Shown: one piece after another, positions 32,107-43,866 of the stretch | Layout of the letters: the number at the start of each line of letters is the position of its first letter | How positions within the stretch are numbered: position 1 is the stretch's first letter | Origin: Prillingera fragicola | Taxonomy: Eukaryota > Basidiomycota > Tremellomycetes > Trichosporonales > Trichosporonaceae | DNA length: 64,000 bases | Assembly: GCA_002335605.1 (NCBI GenBank) | Contig: BEDY01000008.1 | Location: 1-64,000 of the forward strand | Reading direction: 5' to 3' | Position numbers and translations under genes: made by a program | Notes under the pieces: model-generated | What the model was told of the DNA's origin: nothing | The model's input: only the letters and a program-made list of their open reading frames with translations | Databases searched by the model: none

Positions 32107-34047
32107 CTAGATACCCAATGCAACTTCCACCGCACTCTCAATCACATCTTTGATCCCAGAACCAACAGCTCCATTAAACGCAAGCTCGTCCTCCCACTCT
32201 GGCTTCTCCAACCGACTTTGGAACCCAAGGGCACAGTGGTCAAAGCGGACTTTGGGCAGATTCTCAAAGTACTGGTCAAACTCGCTGCGCAGTGCGTGCT
32301 CGAATGTCCCCAGACCGTCGACATTCTTGCCAACGAGGCTGGGGAAGAGGGTGTCATACGGTTTGCGGCATGTGACGTCCTTGCATGTCTTGAGGACAAG
32401 CAGGAGGCCATCTAGGCGGTTCAGGAGGAGCTGGAGCTTGGGGCTGAGTGCTGGCTCGGTAAAGAGCCCGTCTGGGAACGCGGTAGCAGACGCATTGAAC
32501 GGCGCAAAGCGGCCGAGAGCGTTGAGGGGTTTGAGAAGATTGTTGACCTGGTATGGATCTGCCTGGAGATCATACAGCTCGCGCTCGCCTGTGCACCATA
32601 CCGAGTACGACCATGTCGCTGGGCCTGCCGGTGTTTCGTCATGGACGCGCAAGGTGCGGTAGGTATTGTTCACAAGCAAAGCTCCGGGAGGGGAGTAGAC
32701 GCCCTCAACGGCGCCGAGGACCCAGTACTCGCTGATGGAGTGACGCGCGTGCTCGGCACCCTCGACGTGGTGACCTTGGTGGAGGTTGATGGCTGCCCAT
32801 CGTTTTCGTAGTTGGTCTTGGCGCCAGCGAGATCCAGGATGGTGCGGCTCAGGTCGACCATGCTGTAGCTGCTCGTGCCGTCGATGAGACCCTTCTTGAT
32901 TCCGGGCCCGCGAGCGATGAGTGGAACATGGATGTCCTCCTCAAATCCGAGAGTCTTGCCTGGCTGGCGACGGTGGGTGCCGAGAGCGTAGCCGTTGTCC
33001 GAAGTATAGAAGATGTAGGTGTTGTCAAGCTTGCCCTCCTTCTCGAGCTGCAAGACCAGCTTCTCGACCAGCTCATCCACAGGCTGGAGAGAGCGGAGAC
33101 GACCGCGATAAAAGTCGTCGAGATAAGCCTCCTGGGTTGAGTTGAGTTTGGGCAGGTGTTTGACCCACGAGACGCCTTGAGGCTCGTTGGGGTTGAATGA
33201 AGGCGTGCGAGGAAGCTCCTCGGTGGGGAACATGGCGGCGTGACGGGGATGAGCAGCTGGGATGTTCATGACAAGCTTGGTAGTGTCGTGAAGATCAAGG
33301 CGGTCATACGAGATCCAGCTGTGGGACGCAACAGGGGCTATGCCCAGGAAGAAGGGCGTATCCGACTCCAATGCAGTTGAGAGATAGTCTAGAGCCTTGG
33401 TGTTGACAAGGTCGGTGCTGTACTCGCCCTTGTGGACAATAGCCGGGCCATTATCACGCGAGAAGCCTGGATTCCAGTAGTCGTAAGTGTAGGGATCGAC
33501 CAGAATGTCGGACGAAGTCTAAAGTCAGCCCAGGTCGTGCACAGTACCGTACCCATCCAGACACCGGGAGGCTCTCGCAGTTCTTATCCGTGTGGTCGTT
33601 CATGAGCTTTCCTGTGTAGTAGGTATCATAGCCAACAGCCTGAAGAAAGTCGGGCAGAGTGTTGTTGACATAGCCATACTTGTTGAAGACATCCCATCCG
33701 CCCCAAGGCTTGGACACGAACGTAATGTTGTGGTTGTGCGCGAGCTGGGTACGGAGCAGGCTCACCCGCGAGGGGCAGCACACGCTGACGGGGGCGAAAA
33801 AGTTCTCATAGTAGACACCCTCGTCGACGAGATACTTGTGAATGCGGGGGAGATACTTGTTGGAACGAGAAATGGTGCCCGTGTCCTGGTCATCGGTCAC
33901 TTTAAGCGGCGTTAGCAAATGCCCTGCTGAATCGGCTAATTGCAGCTCACAGATGAGAATGATGTTCGGCTTGCTGTCGCTGCCACTGGGGGCTGCAACG
34001 ACGCCAACAGCGGCTGCGGCAGCGAGGGCCAGAGTCTTGACGAGCAT
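32107..34047 (-). CDS. Secreted arylsulfatase with an apparent 1-nt frameshift
   Basis: Exons run 34047..33951, 33899..33553 and from 33518 leftwards. A signal peptide (LVKTLALAAAAAVGVVAAPS) is followed by PNIILILTDDQDTGT (metal-binding Asp pair). The sulfatase signature PVSVCCPSRVSLL contains the C-x-P-S-R site for formylglycine. YYTGKLMND, FYTSDNGYALGTHR and GFEEDIHVPLIARGPG are also present. The frame breaks near 32790, after ENDGQP. The minus-strand frame shifted by one base then continues as INLHQGHHVEGAEHARHSISEYW and on to a stop at 32107. Without the break the product would be about 618 residues; as read, it stops at about 32670. No GT-AG intron explains the shift. It is either a recent pseudogene or a sequence error. 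Confidence 0.85.
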
Positions 34048-34492
34048 TTTGAAAAGTTATGAGTGTGCAGCTGAGCGTTTCCATGCGCGTTAATGAACTG
34101 GAGCCGTTCAACATGGCGAGATGCTTCGGTGGAGGGAATTGGCCGGAGTTGAGCGATTTGGCGTGCTTGTTCCTGGCAATGACACCACCATCCACCATTT
34201 CTCTCATGTCATCAAATCCGTCATCAATCACTAGCTCATGGACAACAATGTCGGCTTCATGCGTCTCTGGCGACATGATATCGTGCTCTACGCAGTCGCC
34301 CACGGATGCCCGAGCAGCAGCCGCTTATCAGGTGAAACTTCGGATGCTGAGGGAGGCTAGCTTGCAGTTTGCAGAGACATTGAGCGTTTGAAGAATCTTT
34401 CCCGACTCTTTCAATATCAGAATCCCACTCAAAGTTGCACCATAGGACATCTACACTTTCCCAGAACCCCGTCTCAACGTGGGAGAGAAAGG
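34048..34492. promoter_or_regulatory. Divergent promoter of arylsulfatase and DHA2 transporter
   Basis: 445 bp between the two start codons. No obvious factor site or ORF was identified. It is the second divergent gene pair in the putative sulfur-related group. Confidence 0.45.
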
Positions 34493-36224
34493 ATGCCCGG
34501 CGCTGAACGTGTGCCTCTCCTCCCTCCGGCACCTGTCAAGGTCAGCCGTGACAGGAAGCGGCTCCTTGTCGCTGTGACCATGCTCACAAGCTTTCTCGCG
34601 ACCATTGATCTCACAAGTGGGTGTGGTGCATCGGGTCCCGCTGACAATACAGTTGTAGCCACTTGTGTGCCCACGATCGCTTCAGAGCTGAAAGCATTCG
34701 ACAAAGAGGCCTGGATTGGAACTGCCTATCTCTGGTCCAACGTGACGTTTACACCGCTGTACGGCCGCCTTTCAGACGCCATCGGTCAGCGAGCGGCCTA
34801 CACCCAAGCTCTCGTGCTATTCACCGTAGGAACGCTACTCTGCGGTATCGCTCCCAACATTACCTGTCTCGCCATCGCTCGCTTCATTGCTGGAATGGGC
34901 GGCGGCGGCGCGGGAACCGTTTCGTCCATCATTCTCGCCCATGCCTTTCCAGCCCACGAGAGGGGTTTCTACCAAGGCCTCAGCTTTGCGGTGTTTGGTT
35001 TTGGACTCGGAGTCGGCGGTCCATTGGGCGGCTGGCTCACGCAAAAGTTTGGCTGGCGTGTCGCCTTTGGCGTCCAAGTGCCAGTCGCCCTTGCCTGTCT
35101 GTTGCTATCGCAGTGGGCTGTTCCAAAGTTCAACTCGCCCGAGGACGAGACTAAAGGGGAGAAAAAGTGGTCAATAAATACTTTGCGCCAGCTCGACCTT
35201 GGTGGCGGCGGAACGCTCCTCATTGCAGTCGGCGCGCTTCTGCAGCTCCTTCAACACGCGTCGGAAGGCACTCTGAGCGACCCCACGGCAATCGTCGCTG
35301 CAGCCGTAGCGGGCACCTTTTTTGTGGCATTTGTGTACGTCGAGCTGCGCGTCGCTGTCAAGCCCATCCTTCCACTGTCGCTGCTGCAACGCCGCACCTC
35401 GCTGTGTGTCGGCATCATCTCGGCCATGATCGCGATCGTCAACTTTAACATGCTTTTCCGCCTCCCGTAAGCCCCCTCTGCCCCATCTAGGAGCTAATGA
35501 CGCAGGATGGTATTCGAAATTGTCTTCGGCCAAAACCTCAGCCTAGCCGGCGCGCACATCCTCCCCAACTCTGCAGCCATGACCCTCGCGGCCCCGCTGG
35601 CCGGCCTGCTAGTAAAGAGGACGGGGCGGTACAAGAATCTCACGGTCCTCTTCTGCGCCGGCCCCGCGGTCGCCATGGCGCTGCTCACGACGCTCACGCC
35701 TGCGTCCAGCTGGGCCGTGCAGTGGCTCAGCGTCCTGCCCATGGGGGCAGGGTTCAGTGGTCTCCTGACGCTGACGCTGATTGCCAACCTCAACGCTGTG
35801 CCGAGTGAGTAGCCTCGCCGTCATAAGGCTGACGCGCAGAAAGCGAAATCGCCACGGCCACAGGCTTTGTGTTTGTGTTTCGCTCCCTGGGTCAAGTCTT
35901 TGGCGTGGGCATCTCCGGGGCAGTCTTCCAGTCCACCCTGGCGACGGAACTGGGCAAGAGCTTTTCCGATCCAGAAATAATCGACAAGCTCCGTAAAGCC
36001 AGCAAGGCTATTGACAAGCTTGCGCCGGCTCAGCAGCTGTTGGCCCGAGCCGCTTACAGCGTCGCGCTGAGGAATACGTTCGTGTTTGGGCTGGGTGGCG
36101 CGCTGCTCGTGTTTGCCACGTCGCTGTTTGTGAGTGCACCGTGTGAAGTGGGTCTGACGGACAGATCCCGGACGAGAAGGTTTGCGACGCGGAAGAGGAC
36201 AAGGCTGGCGAGCTTGAGGCTTGA
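34493..36224 (+). CDS. MFS drug:H+ antiporter-like transporter (DHA2, 14 TM)
   Basis: Five exons, join(34493..34616, 34653..35466, 35506..35804, 35840..36129, 36165..36224), encode 528 residues. Intron 1 (36 nt, no stop) could be missed as coding; removing it restores the family motif FLATIDLTIVATCVPTI. Other landmarks are WIGTAYLWSNVTFTPLYGRLSDAIG (motif A), ARFIAGMGGGGAGTVSSII, FGLGVGGPLGGWLTQKFGWR (motif C), LRQLDLGGGGTLLIA and ATATGFVFVFRSLGQVFGV. About fourteen membrane segments are expected. Related fungal proteins export drugs or transport basic amino acids at the vacuole. The start MPGAERVPLLPP fits both a plasma-membrane and a vacuolar type. The last coding exon is 20 codons. Confidence 0.88.
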
Positions 36225-37368
36225 CCGCAGTGACGCGCACTGTGGCGGCACTGTGCAGAACACTCCCTGGGCAATTCCTTCATTCATGTCCATGCACAAT
36301 CCCTCCAGTCTGTTTTCATGACTAACCTCGTCAACTTACCAAGCCAAAGCAATGCTACGCAGACAAGCCCGCTATCCGCCACCTCTCGCACTCGGTATGG
36401 TCATCTTCTTAGCGGGTCAAGGGGATGACGATAGCATTAACAGGCAACGACGCTCAGACACTCACGCAAGAGCAGACCTATAGACCTGGAGGGCCGCAGG
36501 AGACTTGCAGGCCCAAGACGAGACCGAATGACCTCGGACCGAAACCGAAACCCCACATGTCTGCAGTCGTCTTCTCCTCCGAGCCCACCGATCCACTGTC
36601 CCTCGATGGGTAACGCGTCCCTGCAATTCCTGCAAGACTGTTGCTCCCATCTCGCTCCCTGACAGCAGAACCAGCTTTGCTTATCTCTCGCAACTCTTTG
36701 GATGTTTTCGAATACATGTCATTTTCGAATCACCTCGGAACAGGTCTTATCTTCTGATCACGACAGCACAGGTTTTGGTTCCGACGTATTCTGCCGATCT
36801 GCCGTCATTGCCAGTGCGGGCTACCCTGCGGACAAGCAACAGTATGGTGCTAAAGGCATGCCAAACTGCTGTTCTGGTCATGTATTCTGCAGCTGGCAGG
36901 CAATCTGCAGCTCGTATCGCAGCTAGGAGTGACAATGTGTGCATGTGGCATGACAAACCCGGGCAGCAGGAGCAGGAGCAGCGTCAAGGCTTGCGACGAT
37001 AGCCGCGCCTGTCGACAATGCTATGGATTGGGATTTGGGGAAACACAAAAGGGAGAAACCAGCTCTACTCTTGGACGAGGTAGCGGTCCGTTTTTACAAC
37101 AATACACAAAGACAAGGCCCGGGACGCGGGTGTGTGAGTATGGGGTCCGGACAGAGGCTGGTCTGGGGATCGGTCGGTCTTGGGTCTCATCGCCCGTGGT
37201 ATGTGTGTCGGTCGCGCGGGGTATGTGTTCTTGCGTGCGAGGATTGGTTGAGTGCCTTTTGAGGGTTGGTTATGCGTTCTTGGCGAGTGGTGGTGCATGA
37301 TGCAAAAGGAACAAGAGCAGCAGAAGAGGCAAGGGGCAGTCGCCAGCCTCTCGGCTGGCTGTAGCCTC
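36225..37368. other. Intergenic, 1.1 kb
   Basis: 3' side of the DHA2 gene and 3' side of the minus-strand RG-tailed gene. Only short overlapping frames without domains. No RNA gene seen. Confidence 0.4.
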
Positions 37369-38636
37369 TTACTTGTGCTTCTTGCTACGACCACGGCCAC
37401 GCCCCCGTCCGCCGCGTCCACTCTTTCCTCCGCGCTTTCCACCGCCGGCGGCGCCGTTGAACACGCTCTTGTGCACGACGTCGTCGCCGTCGCCGGCCAC
37501 GGTGCTGGGGGTCGCTGCGCCGGATCCCATGGCCTCGTCGCCGTCCGTCAGGGGCGGAGAGAGGACGCCGCCGGGCGGAGCGGCGCGGCGCGGCGAAGGT
37601 GTGGGTGGGCGGGAGGGGGAGGAGGTCGAGTCTGGGCTGGGGGGGCGGCCAGAGGCCGACGGCTGGCGTTGGTGTGGCGACGTCGTTGCGGCGCGCGAGG
37701 CTTGGTTGATCGGGAGCATGTGGCTGAGGTGGTTAGTGTGTGTTGCGTTATTGTGGAGTGTGTGTGGAATGCGCGGTACCGGGGTAAAGAAGTGTGCAGG
37801 GGAGAGGTTTGCGGACAGGGTGTCACCAGAAAGATGACACGAGAGCACATGTGACAGCAACACCGTGCACTGTGCACGCCGCCCATAGCGCTGAGCGACA
37901 CGAGGCAAGTAGCACCACCCGCCCGTGCGCACAACTGGGGGCCCAGTGAACCCTTCGATCACGGTGGCCGTGAAAGACCTGCCAGTTACTGGTAAAGTCA
38001 CTGGAGCTCACGCGAGCAAGGTGCAGAATTCTGCACAGAGTCGTCTGGTTTACCGCCCTTTGCGGCACCACTGACGCCCGCGGCACCTGGTGGGTGTCGG
38101 AGCACCACCCGCTCTGAACAGAACGACCTGAACAGCACGGCCGCTCCCGCCATCACTACGCCGGTCTGCGCTTGCACTGCCCAGCAGCCAGTCGAGCCAG
38201 CACAGCCGCTCCCCCCACCGCTGACGACACGATCACCACCCCCAAAACAAGACTCACTTTCCAGCAACACGCCCAATAGCGTCAATCCTAGCCCTCGCAC
38301 TCGTGCTCAGGCTGTTGGTCGGCAGCTCGGGCGGCGGTATACCCATGCCCATGGCGCCGTAGCCTTCCTGGCTCGTAATGCTCTCCGCGGACCGGGGGGC
38401 GAGGAGGGGTTCCGTGTCGGGCTGTGGGGTTAGTTCTCCCTAAAGCTGACGGGATGGGGGTGTGGGTTTGGGTGGACGCTGGCAGGGCTAGGTGAGAGCC
38501 GGTGTGAGGTGAGACGAGCTCTTCTCCGCGCCACCTTTCACTGCTGGCGAGCGTTGTTCCCACGACCCGGAGGACTCACAGCATTGTCTTTATCCTGCCT
38601 ACGGCCACAGCATGGTAAAAAGTCGAACAGGCCCAT
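37369..38636 (-). CDS. Probable N-terminally lipidated protein with RG-rich tail (LAMTOR1/Ego1-like?)
   Basis: The model is complement(37369..37723, 38258..38421, 38580..38636), 191 residues. Exon 1 encodes MGLFDFLPCCGRRQDKDNA: Gly2 and the Cys pair are a textbook myristoylation/palmitoylation start. Exon 2 begins PDTEPLLAPRSAES and ends ARARIDAIGRVAG. Exon 3 is Pro/Ser-rich and ends in a Gly/Arg/Lys tail (GRGGRGRGRGRSKKHK). The lipidated CC start plus an E-P-L-L block resembles LAMTOR1/Ego1-type lysosome or vacuole anchors of TORC1-Rag signalling, but the similarity is weak. The last intron would be 534 nt, so a missed exon or a different 3' gene is possible. Confidence 0.5.
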
Positions 38637-39880
38637 CCCGGCGATTCCTAGGGACGAGTTTGTTGGTGGTGGACTAGACGGAGGGAGGACGGCGGAGGGT
38701 GAGGAGTGGCCCCTTTGTTGGCTGCACGGAGGAGGGTGCGTGCGTCGGATGTGGGGTAGCCTCTGGGGCTGTTGTCGACTGCGGTTAGTGTCGACCTAGT
38801 CGTGTTGCAGGTCTGGACGGTGATAAGGCAATGTCGAGGACGAGTGGAGGGAGAGTAAGTGTAGGTTTGCGTGCAGCATCCCCTGGGTGGGAAGAGGAGG
38901 AAAAGGACACTGCGTCATTTCGAGGGGCGGCCCGAGTCGAAAAATCATCCGCCCGGGAACAGTGCCGTTCCGTCCCACCGTACGAGCTCCTGCTCTTGGC
39001 TGACATGTTGCCTCTTTTGCAGGTCACAGGTGTGCATGAGATGAACTCTGCCTCGAGCGGGAACACACAAACCGGCCCTCGTCTACCTCCTCTGTCTGTA
39101 TCGTTTCATACCGCCGTGTAAACCTCTGCAACACAAAAAATCTTCCAACAAGTCGACATGGGGCACAAAAACCTTGGCGGCGGGCAATAGTCCGAACTTG
39201 ATACTCGTCGTACTCCTCTGGGTTTAGGTCACCGAGTCATCCCCGCTTGGTGGAGCTGTAGTCATGTCCACAAAGTTCAGACAGAGAGCACGTTTACGTT
39301 TCCAGACTGCATAGGCACGTCACTGCTAAGCGTCTGCTCAAGGCTCAATGGCAGCCACATGGTCCGGAAGCAGACTCTGGAGCTCCGGTCTTGATAAGAG
39401 TCGGGCTTAATCTGGACATCACAATGGACGGAGACACAGAGCCTTTCCGTCCACACGCATAGCCAGTTGACGACGTTACGACCAGCTCATTGTCAGTGCT
39501 AGCAGCAGCGTCATAGTTGAACAGATTCATATCCCTATCACAAACAAGCGCGGCGCGGCCGTCGCAGGGGTGGGCTACAAGTTGGTCAGGCGTATTACAG
39601 GATACGTGTCTTTGTTTCTAATAAATAGAGGAGCAGAGTTTTAGATCGTCGGTCGAGATCACTTTGCTGCACAGCTCGAAAAAAACGATAGGCGTTGAGC
39701 CTTTTTGTGTTTGCGCATCTCGCTTTTGGAGTAGATCGAGGTTGCGCTGCCGTCGGCGCCGGGGGCGGTGCTGTTGGCGGCATGCGTGTGTGCGTTGAGC
39801 AGCTTTTCACAGGTGGGTTTCAATGTTGGTGGCGCGTAGCGGGGCCTCGGCTTGGAGGTCGCTCGCTGCGGTCGTGGCGC
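38637..39880. other. Intergenic, 1.2 kb
   Basis: Upstream of the lipidated-protein gene and downstream of the mitochondrial-like gene. No exon with support; overlapping short frames only. Confidence 0.4.
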
Positions 39881-41245
39881 TTAGAAACCGTAACCCATGG
39901 CGCGGCGGCCGCCCCACGACTCGATGCTCGAGGCGTCGCCGGCGGCCTCGAGGGCGACGGGCGAGCCGGTCGTGTCGACGTGGGGAGGGGGCAGGCCGGC
40001 CTCGAACGAGGCGCGCTGGAGAGCAATAAACGCCTTGTTGCCCTCGGTGGGGGGCAGGGGGTGGACGGGCAGGACGAGGCCGGCAGCGTCACGGGCAGCA
40101 AGGCCGAGGCCAGCGTGGGTGACGAGAACGTCACCGGGCGCGAGCGAGACGGTCTGCTTCTGAACGTGAACGTGCTCGGCCGAGTAGTCGGCGCCGTTCT
40201 CGCGCAGAATCCAGTTGGCACCGTCGAGGTACTGCTTGCCGTTGTAGAACGAGATGCGGCTGGCCTTGGCGGTAAAGTATGGGCGGAGGAGGGAGTAGGT
40301 CGCTGCGTGGACCGAGGTGGGGACACTCAGGTCGGAGCGGGCGAGCGAGAGGTGCGCGTGGACGGGGGTGCCAGGGACGGCAGCGTCGTCGACCGCCCAG
40401 AGGTTCTTGGCGGCCCAAGTGCTAGGCAGAGGCGAGTTGGTGGCGGCATCAACGCGGATGTAGGCGCCCTCAAGCGAGCCGGGAATGAATGAGCGGAGAA
40501 CTGCTCCAGTAGCAGCGAGAACCGAGGGGTCGGAGCGAGCAGCCACCTGAGCGCTGTGGTAGTAGGTAGCTGGATGGTGTTAGCATGCTGCTGGGTGGCA
40601 AACAGATGGGTGCGGAGATTTGCGGGCTCGGCAAAATATTGCCGCAAGCGCATCGGAACAAAACTTACGTTGCGAACGTGCTTGACGCGTCTCGGTCATC
40701 TCGGCGGCCCACAGCTCGGCAAGAGCATCACGAACAACATCGCGCACAACGACGCCGCCAGCACGGGCAGCGAGAGCTGCTGTTGCGGGGTCGGCGAGCA
40801 CCTGGGTCAGAGCCTGGAAGGGAATCTCGGGAACGGTGGCAGGCTGAGAAATGTTAGTGTCTTCTGCTCCGGCAATCACTGTGCAGAACCGGATCGCTAG
40901 CGCGGTCGCGGCTCGCAAATCTTTACTCACCTGCTCGGAGAGCTCGACGAGAACATTGTCCCAAGCCGACTGGGCCCATGCGCGGCCCTCCTCGGTCTGG
41001 AGGAGCGCCTCGGCCCACTCGGCTGGGGTGGTGGCGGGGAGCTGGGGTGCGCGGTCCTTGAGCAGCGAAAAGGCGTAGGGAGCCTTGAGACGCTGCTCCT
41101 CGGGGACGTGGACCAGAGGGTGAGTGTACGGGGGAGCGAGGGCTGGGCGGACGTTGTGGGCATAGGGAGGGGCGAGGGGTGCGCGAGTGGCAGAGCCAGT
41201 GGTGAGAGCGCGGCGCGCGGCGGAACGGCGAGCAGTGGCAAGCAT
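39881..41245 (-). CDS. Unknown protein with mitochondrial-type presequence
   Basis: Three exons, complement(39881..40569, 40669..40843, 40931..41245), encode 392 residues with clean GT-AG junctions and CTAAC-like branch sites. The N-terminus MLATARRSAARRALTTGSA is Arg/Ala/Ser-rich without acidic residues, a typical matrix-targeting presequence. Downstream are helical, Ala-rich segments (WAEALLQTEEGRAWAQSAW, LAELWAAEMTETR) and a C-terminal region with HVHVQKQTVSLAPGDVLVTH and a terminal SIESWGGRRAMGYGF. I recognise no catalytic motif or family. The phrase APGDVLVTHAG recalls a beta-barrel fold of the cupin type, but no metal ligands are obvious. Mitochondrial location is inferred from the presequence only. 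Confidence 0.75.
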
Positions 41246-42508
41246 TGTTGACGACTGTTTTCTTCAAGCGGTAGAGAGGATGGGGGGAAGAAGAGGTCGG
41301 AATGCACAGAAGCAGGTCCTTTTCAAGGCCAGGCAGTCCGGGTGAGAAACCTGCTCGCTGCGTGGTGCATGCAGACCTCGCTCGGCGTGGTTCCGCTCGG
41401 CCCGAATGGCTCACTAATCAGCGACTGGTCGACTCTGGTCACGTCAGGGCTAGTCGCTGTTTTTTTTTCGAACTTTGGCCATTCCCTCGATGGCAATATC
41501 CAACTACTGCCGCCGGTACACCATGTCCGAACTGCTGCTCTGCTGCTGCTGCTGCTCATGCGCCGCGCGACGACATGTTCCGAAGAAAATCCCAACAACG
41601 GGGCCACGAGAGATGATTGGCTCGAGCTGAACAATGCCGCAGAATGAAAAACACCTCGGTCCTAGATAGAGTACTCTGACGCGATTGGATGGCTCCACAC
41701 TCCCCTGTTCTTCCCTTGACCACCCCGATCCTCGCCGCCTCTGGCTCCATGCCTCGTCACGGATCGTCTAAGCCCTTCAGGTCCACGCTGCACCTCCTGG
41801 CCCTGTCGCTACCGCAAGGGCAGTCTGGCACGGTCGGCACTTGGCACTATTGTGACGCGCACCGCCCGGCACATGGGTCGTCCATTGCCGCAGATCTCCA
41901 CAGTAACGTGCCTCGGGGCCCATGCCCATCTCCGCCGCTACGGCCGCCGCTAAGCTCGCCCAGCCCGCACTGAACCCGCTGCATCGTCACCCTCGTCTAC
42001 GCCAGCATGAAACCTGCCCCGTATACCCCGCGCTGCACAGCCTGCCCCACACGCCGCACGCACAGCGCCAAGGCGAGCCTCATGCTAAGGCCAGTAGGCA
42101 GTAGCGTCGGGCGTGGACGCATATTACGTAGTCCAAGCAAGGATAGCCGAAGAACCCGAGCTCTGGCATCAACATTCACACACCACACTCCCTTGTCATC
42201 CTACAGGTAAACAACCAGTCGTCATCCAACGCACCCCGCTCAGCTCCGTCCACGGGCAAAGCCGGTCTCGCACCAGCATCCTCGTCAATCGGCTTCCTCA
42301 TCACCCCGCGGGGAACACACATCACGGTCGTACGTCTCCGTGGCCACGCCATCGGAACGCCTCGCTCGCCTTCCCTTACCCATCCTTCCCTACGTGGGCT
42401 TGCACACGATTGTCTAGGACAATACACACTCCTTTGCACGTCTGGCTTCCATAGCTACTGACCCGCCACCGCACCAGTCGTCCCTGTCCTCTCACGCCAA
42501 CGCCAGAC
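41246..42508. other. Divergent intergenic region, 1.3 kb
   Basis: Between the start of the mitochondrial-like gene (minus) and the start of the first double-psi-barrel gene (plus). A CTG triplet run (about 41534-41556) is present. No coding exon supported. Confidence 0.4.
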
Positions 42509-43689
42509 ATGCTCGTCGCAGCTGCCGTAGCGGCCCTCGCGCTCGCGTCCTCCGCGGCCGCAGATACAGCCTACACCTTTCCCAACATGAGTGTGACGTA
42601 GTGCGTCTCGGCTCGGCCTCGCCAACTAACCTCGTCTACCTCGCCGAAACGCTAACGGGCCCCCGCAGCTACTATGACAATACATTGGGCATGCACGACG
42701 AGTGCAACGCCGTGTCGGGCGGGTTTGACTGGTCCTTCCCGACCAACTTGGGCTCGACGGCGTGTGGCCCAAGCGTGATGGAGATGCACACAAACTCGCT
42801 CGTCGCGATGAACGTGACTTGGCTCAACCTCGCCAACCCCGGACGCGCAAATCTATGTGGACGCGAGTAAGTGCTTCTGGCTTCGGTGTGGGTGGACTCG
42901 TTGGGCCGGGAGAACAGCTAGCGAACCGTCGCGTGACGCGCCGGCCCGAGTTCAGCCTATATCGCTCAACCCAGACCGGCGCATGGTCACCGTTATCTAC
43001 GTATCTCTCGCCCACTTGCGAGCCTCGCTCGACGACTCGTAATAAAGTCGTTTCCCAGGCGATTCGAAAAGCCAGGTCTTGACTTGATTTCGAACATACC
43101 TGATGTGCATATTTGGAACATCGCGCGTGCTCGGTGGTGGCGCTCGGTGTCCTTGTCCCTGTCCCCAGCTTCCTGAGCTGGTGGCGTCGGCCAACTGCGC
43201 TGCCCGCGCCGGCACGAGCCGGAGCACTTTGGATGCCGGATATGGATCTGGCCATTCCCAACTCCTACTGGTCAACCAGCACGAAGCCGGCGGTACATCC
43301 TGCCCACGCCTCGTCTCGGTTGACCACATCTCCAATCTCTCATCGCAACCCTACGCCAGCCTGCCCACTTCATGCTCCATTGTCTCAAACTAACACACAA
43401 CCGCAGAGTCGAGATCCTCCGTGACGGCAAACCCGTGCCTCCACCAGGCGGCAAACCGTGGTTTCTCTGGGAAGGCTGCCAGGCGTGCACCGTAAAGCCC
43501 ATTGTCGACCTGTCCGTGTCCGGCTACATTGCCGTGACGGGGGATAAGACCTGTCAGCGCGGATCGGTGGGCGGGTTCGAGGTGCGCGTGCTGGATAACT
43601 ATATCCATCGCGCTGGGGCCGGGAGGTTGGCTGTGGAGAGGGGCGTGGTGGCCTTGGCGGTCATTGCGGTCGCAGCTGTGTTTGTGTGA
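42509..43689 (+). CDS. Secreted double-psi beta-barrel (RlpA/barwin-like) protein, paralogue 1
   Basis: Three exons, join(42509..42600, 42669..42866, 43407..43689), give 190 residues. A signal peptide (MLVAAAVAALALASSAAA) precedes TYYYDNTLGMHDEC. The core follows: ACGPSVMEMHTNSLVAMN, NLCGREVEIL, FLWEGCQACTVKPIVDLSVSGY and GGFEVRVLDN. This is the order of Cys, Gly-Cys and D-L-S residues seen in double-psi beta-barrels of the RlpA/expansin/barwin type. The hydrophobic C-terminus VVALAVIAVAAVFV suggests a GPI-anchor signal or membrane tail. Such proteins are cell-wall or secreted and usually non-enzymatic. The second intron is 540 nt, but joining at CGRE-VEI is confirmed by the paralogue at 61424. 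Confidence 0.8.
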
Positions 43690-43866
43690 GTCGCTGGGGC
43701 GGTTAGATCTTGCTAGAGTTGTACTCGGTATGTCAACGCGTTGTAATGTGTACCTTGGCCGCCGCTCTCTCGTCGAGGCTGTGTCAGCATGTAACAGATT
43801 GGAACCATTCACGGAACAGCGCCCTGCCTCGAGTCGAAACCGATCTCCTCATTTCTAAAACATCAA

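Noticed and set aside
37374..37837. 154-codon plus-strand frame rich in Pro/Arg/Gly
   Set aside because: Antisense to the RG-tailed exon, which has a normal stop and joins upstream exons.
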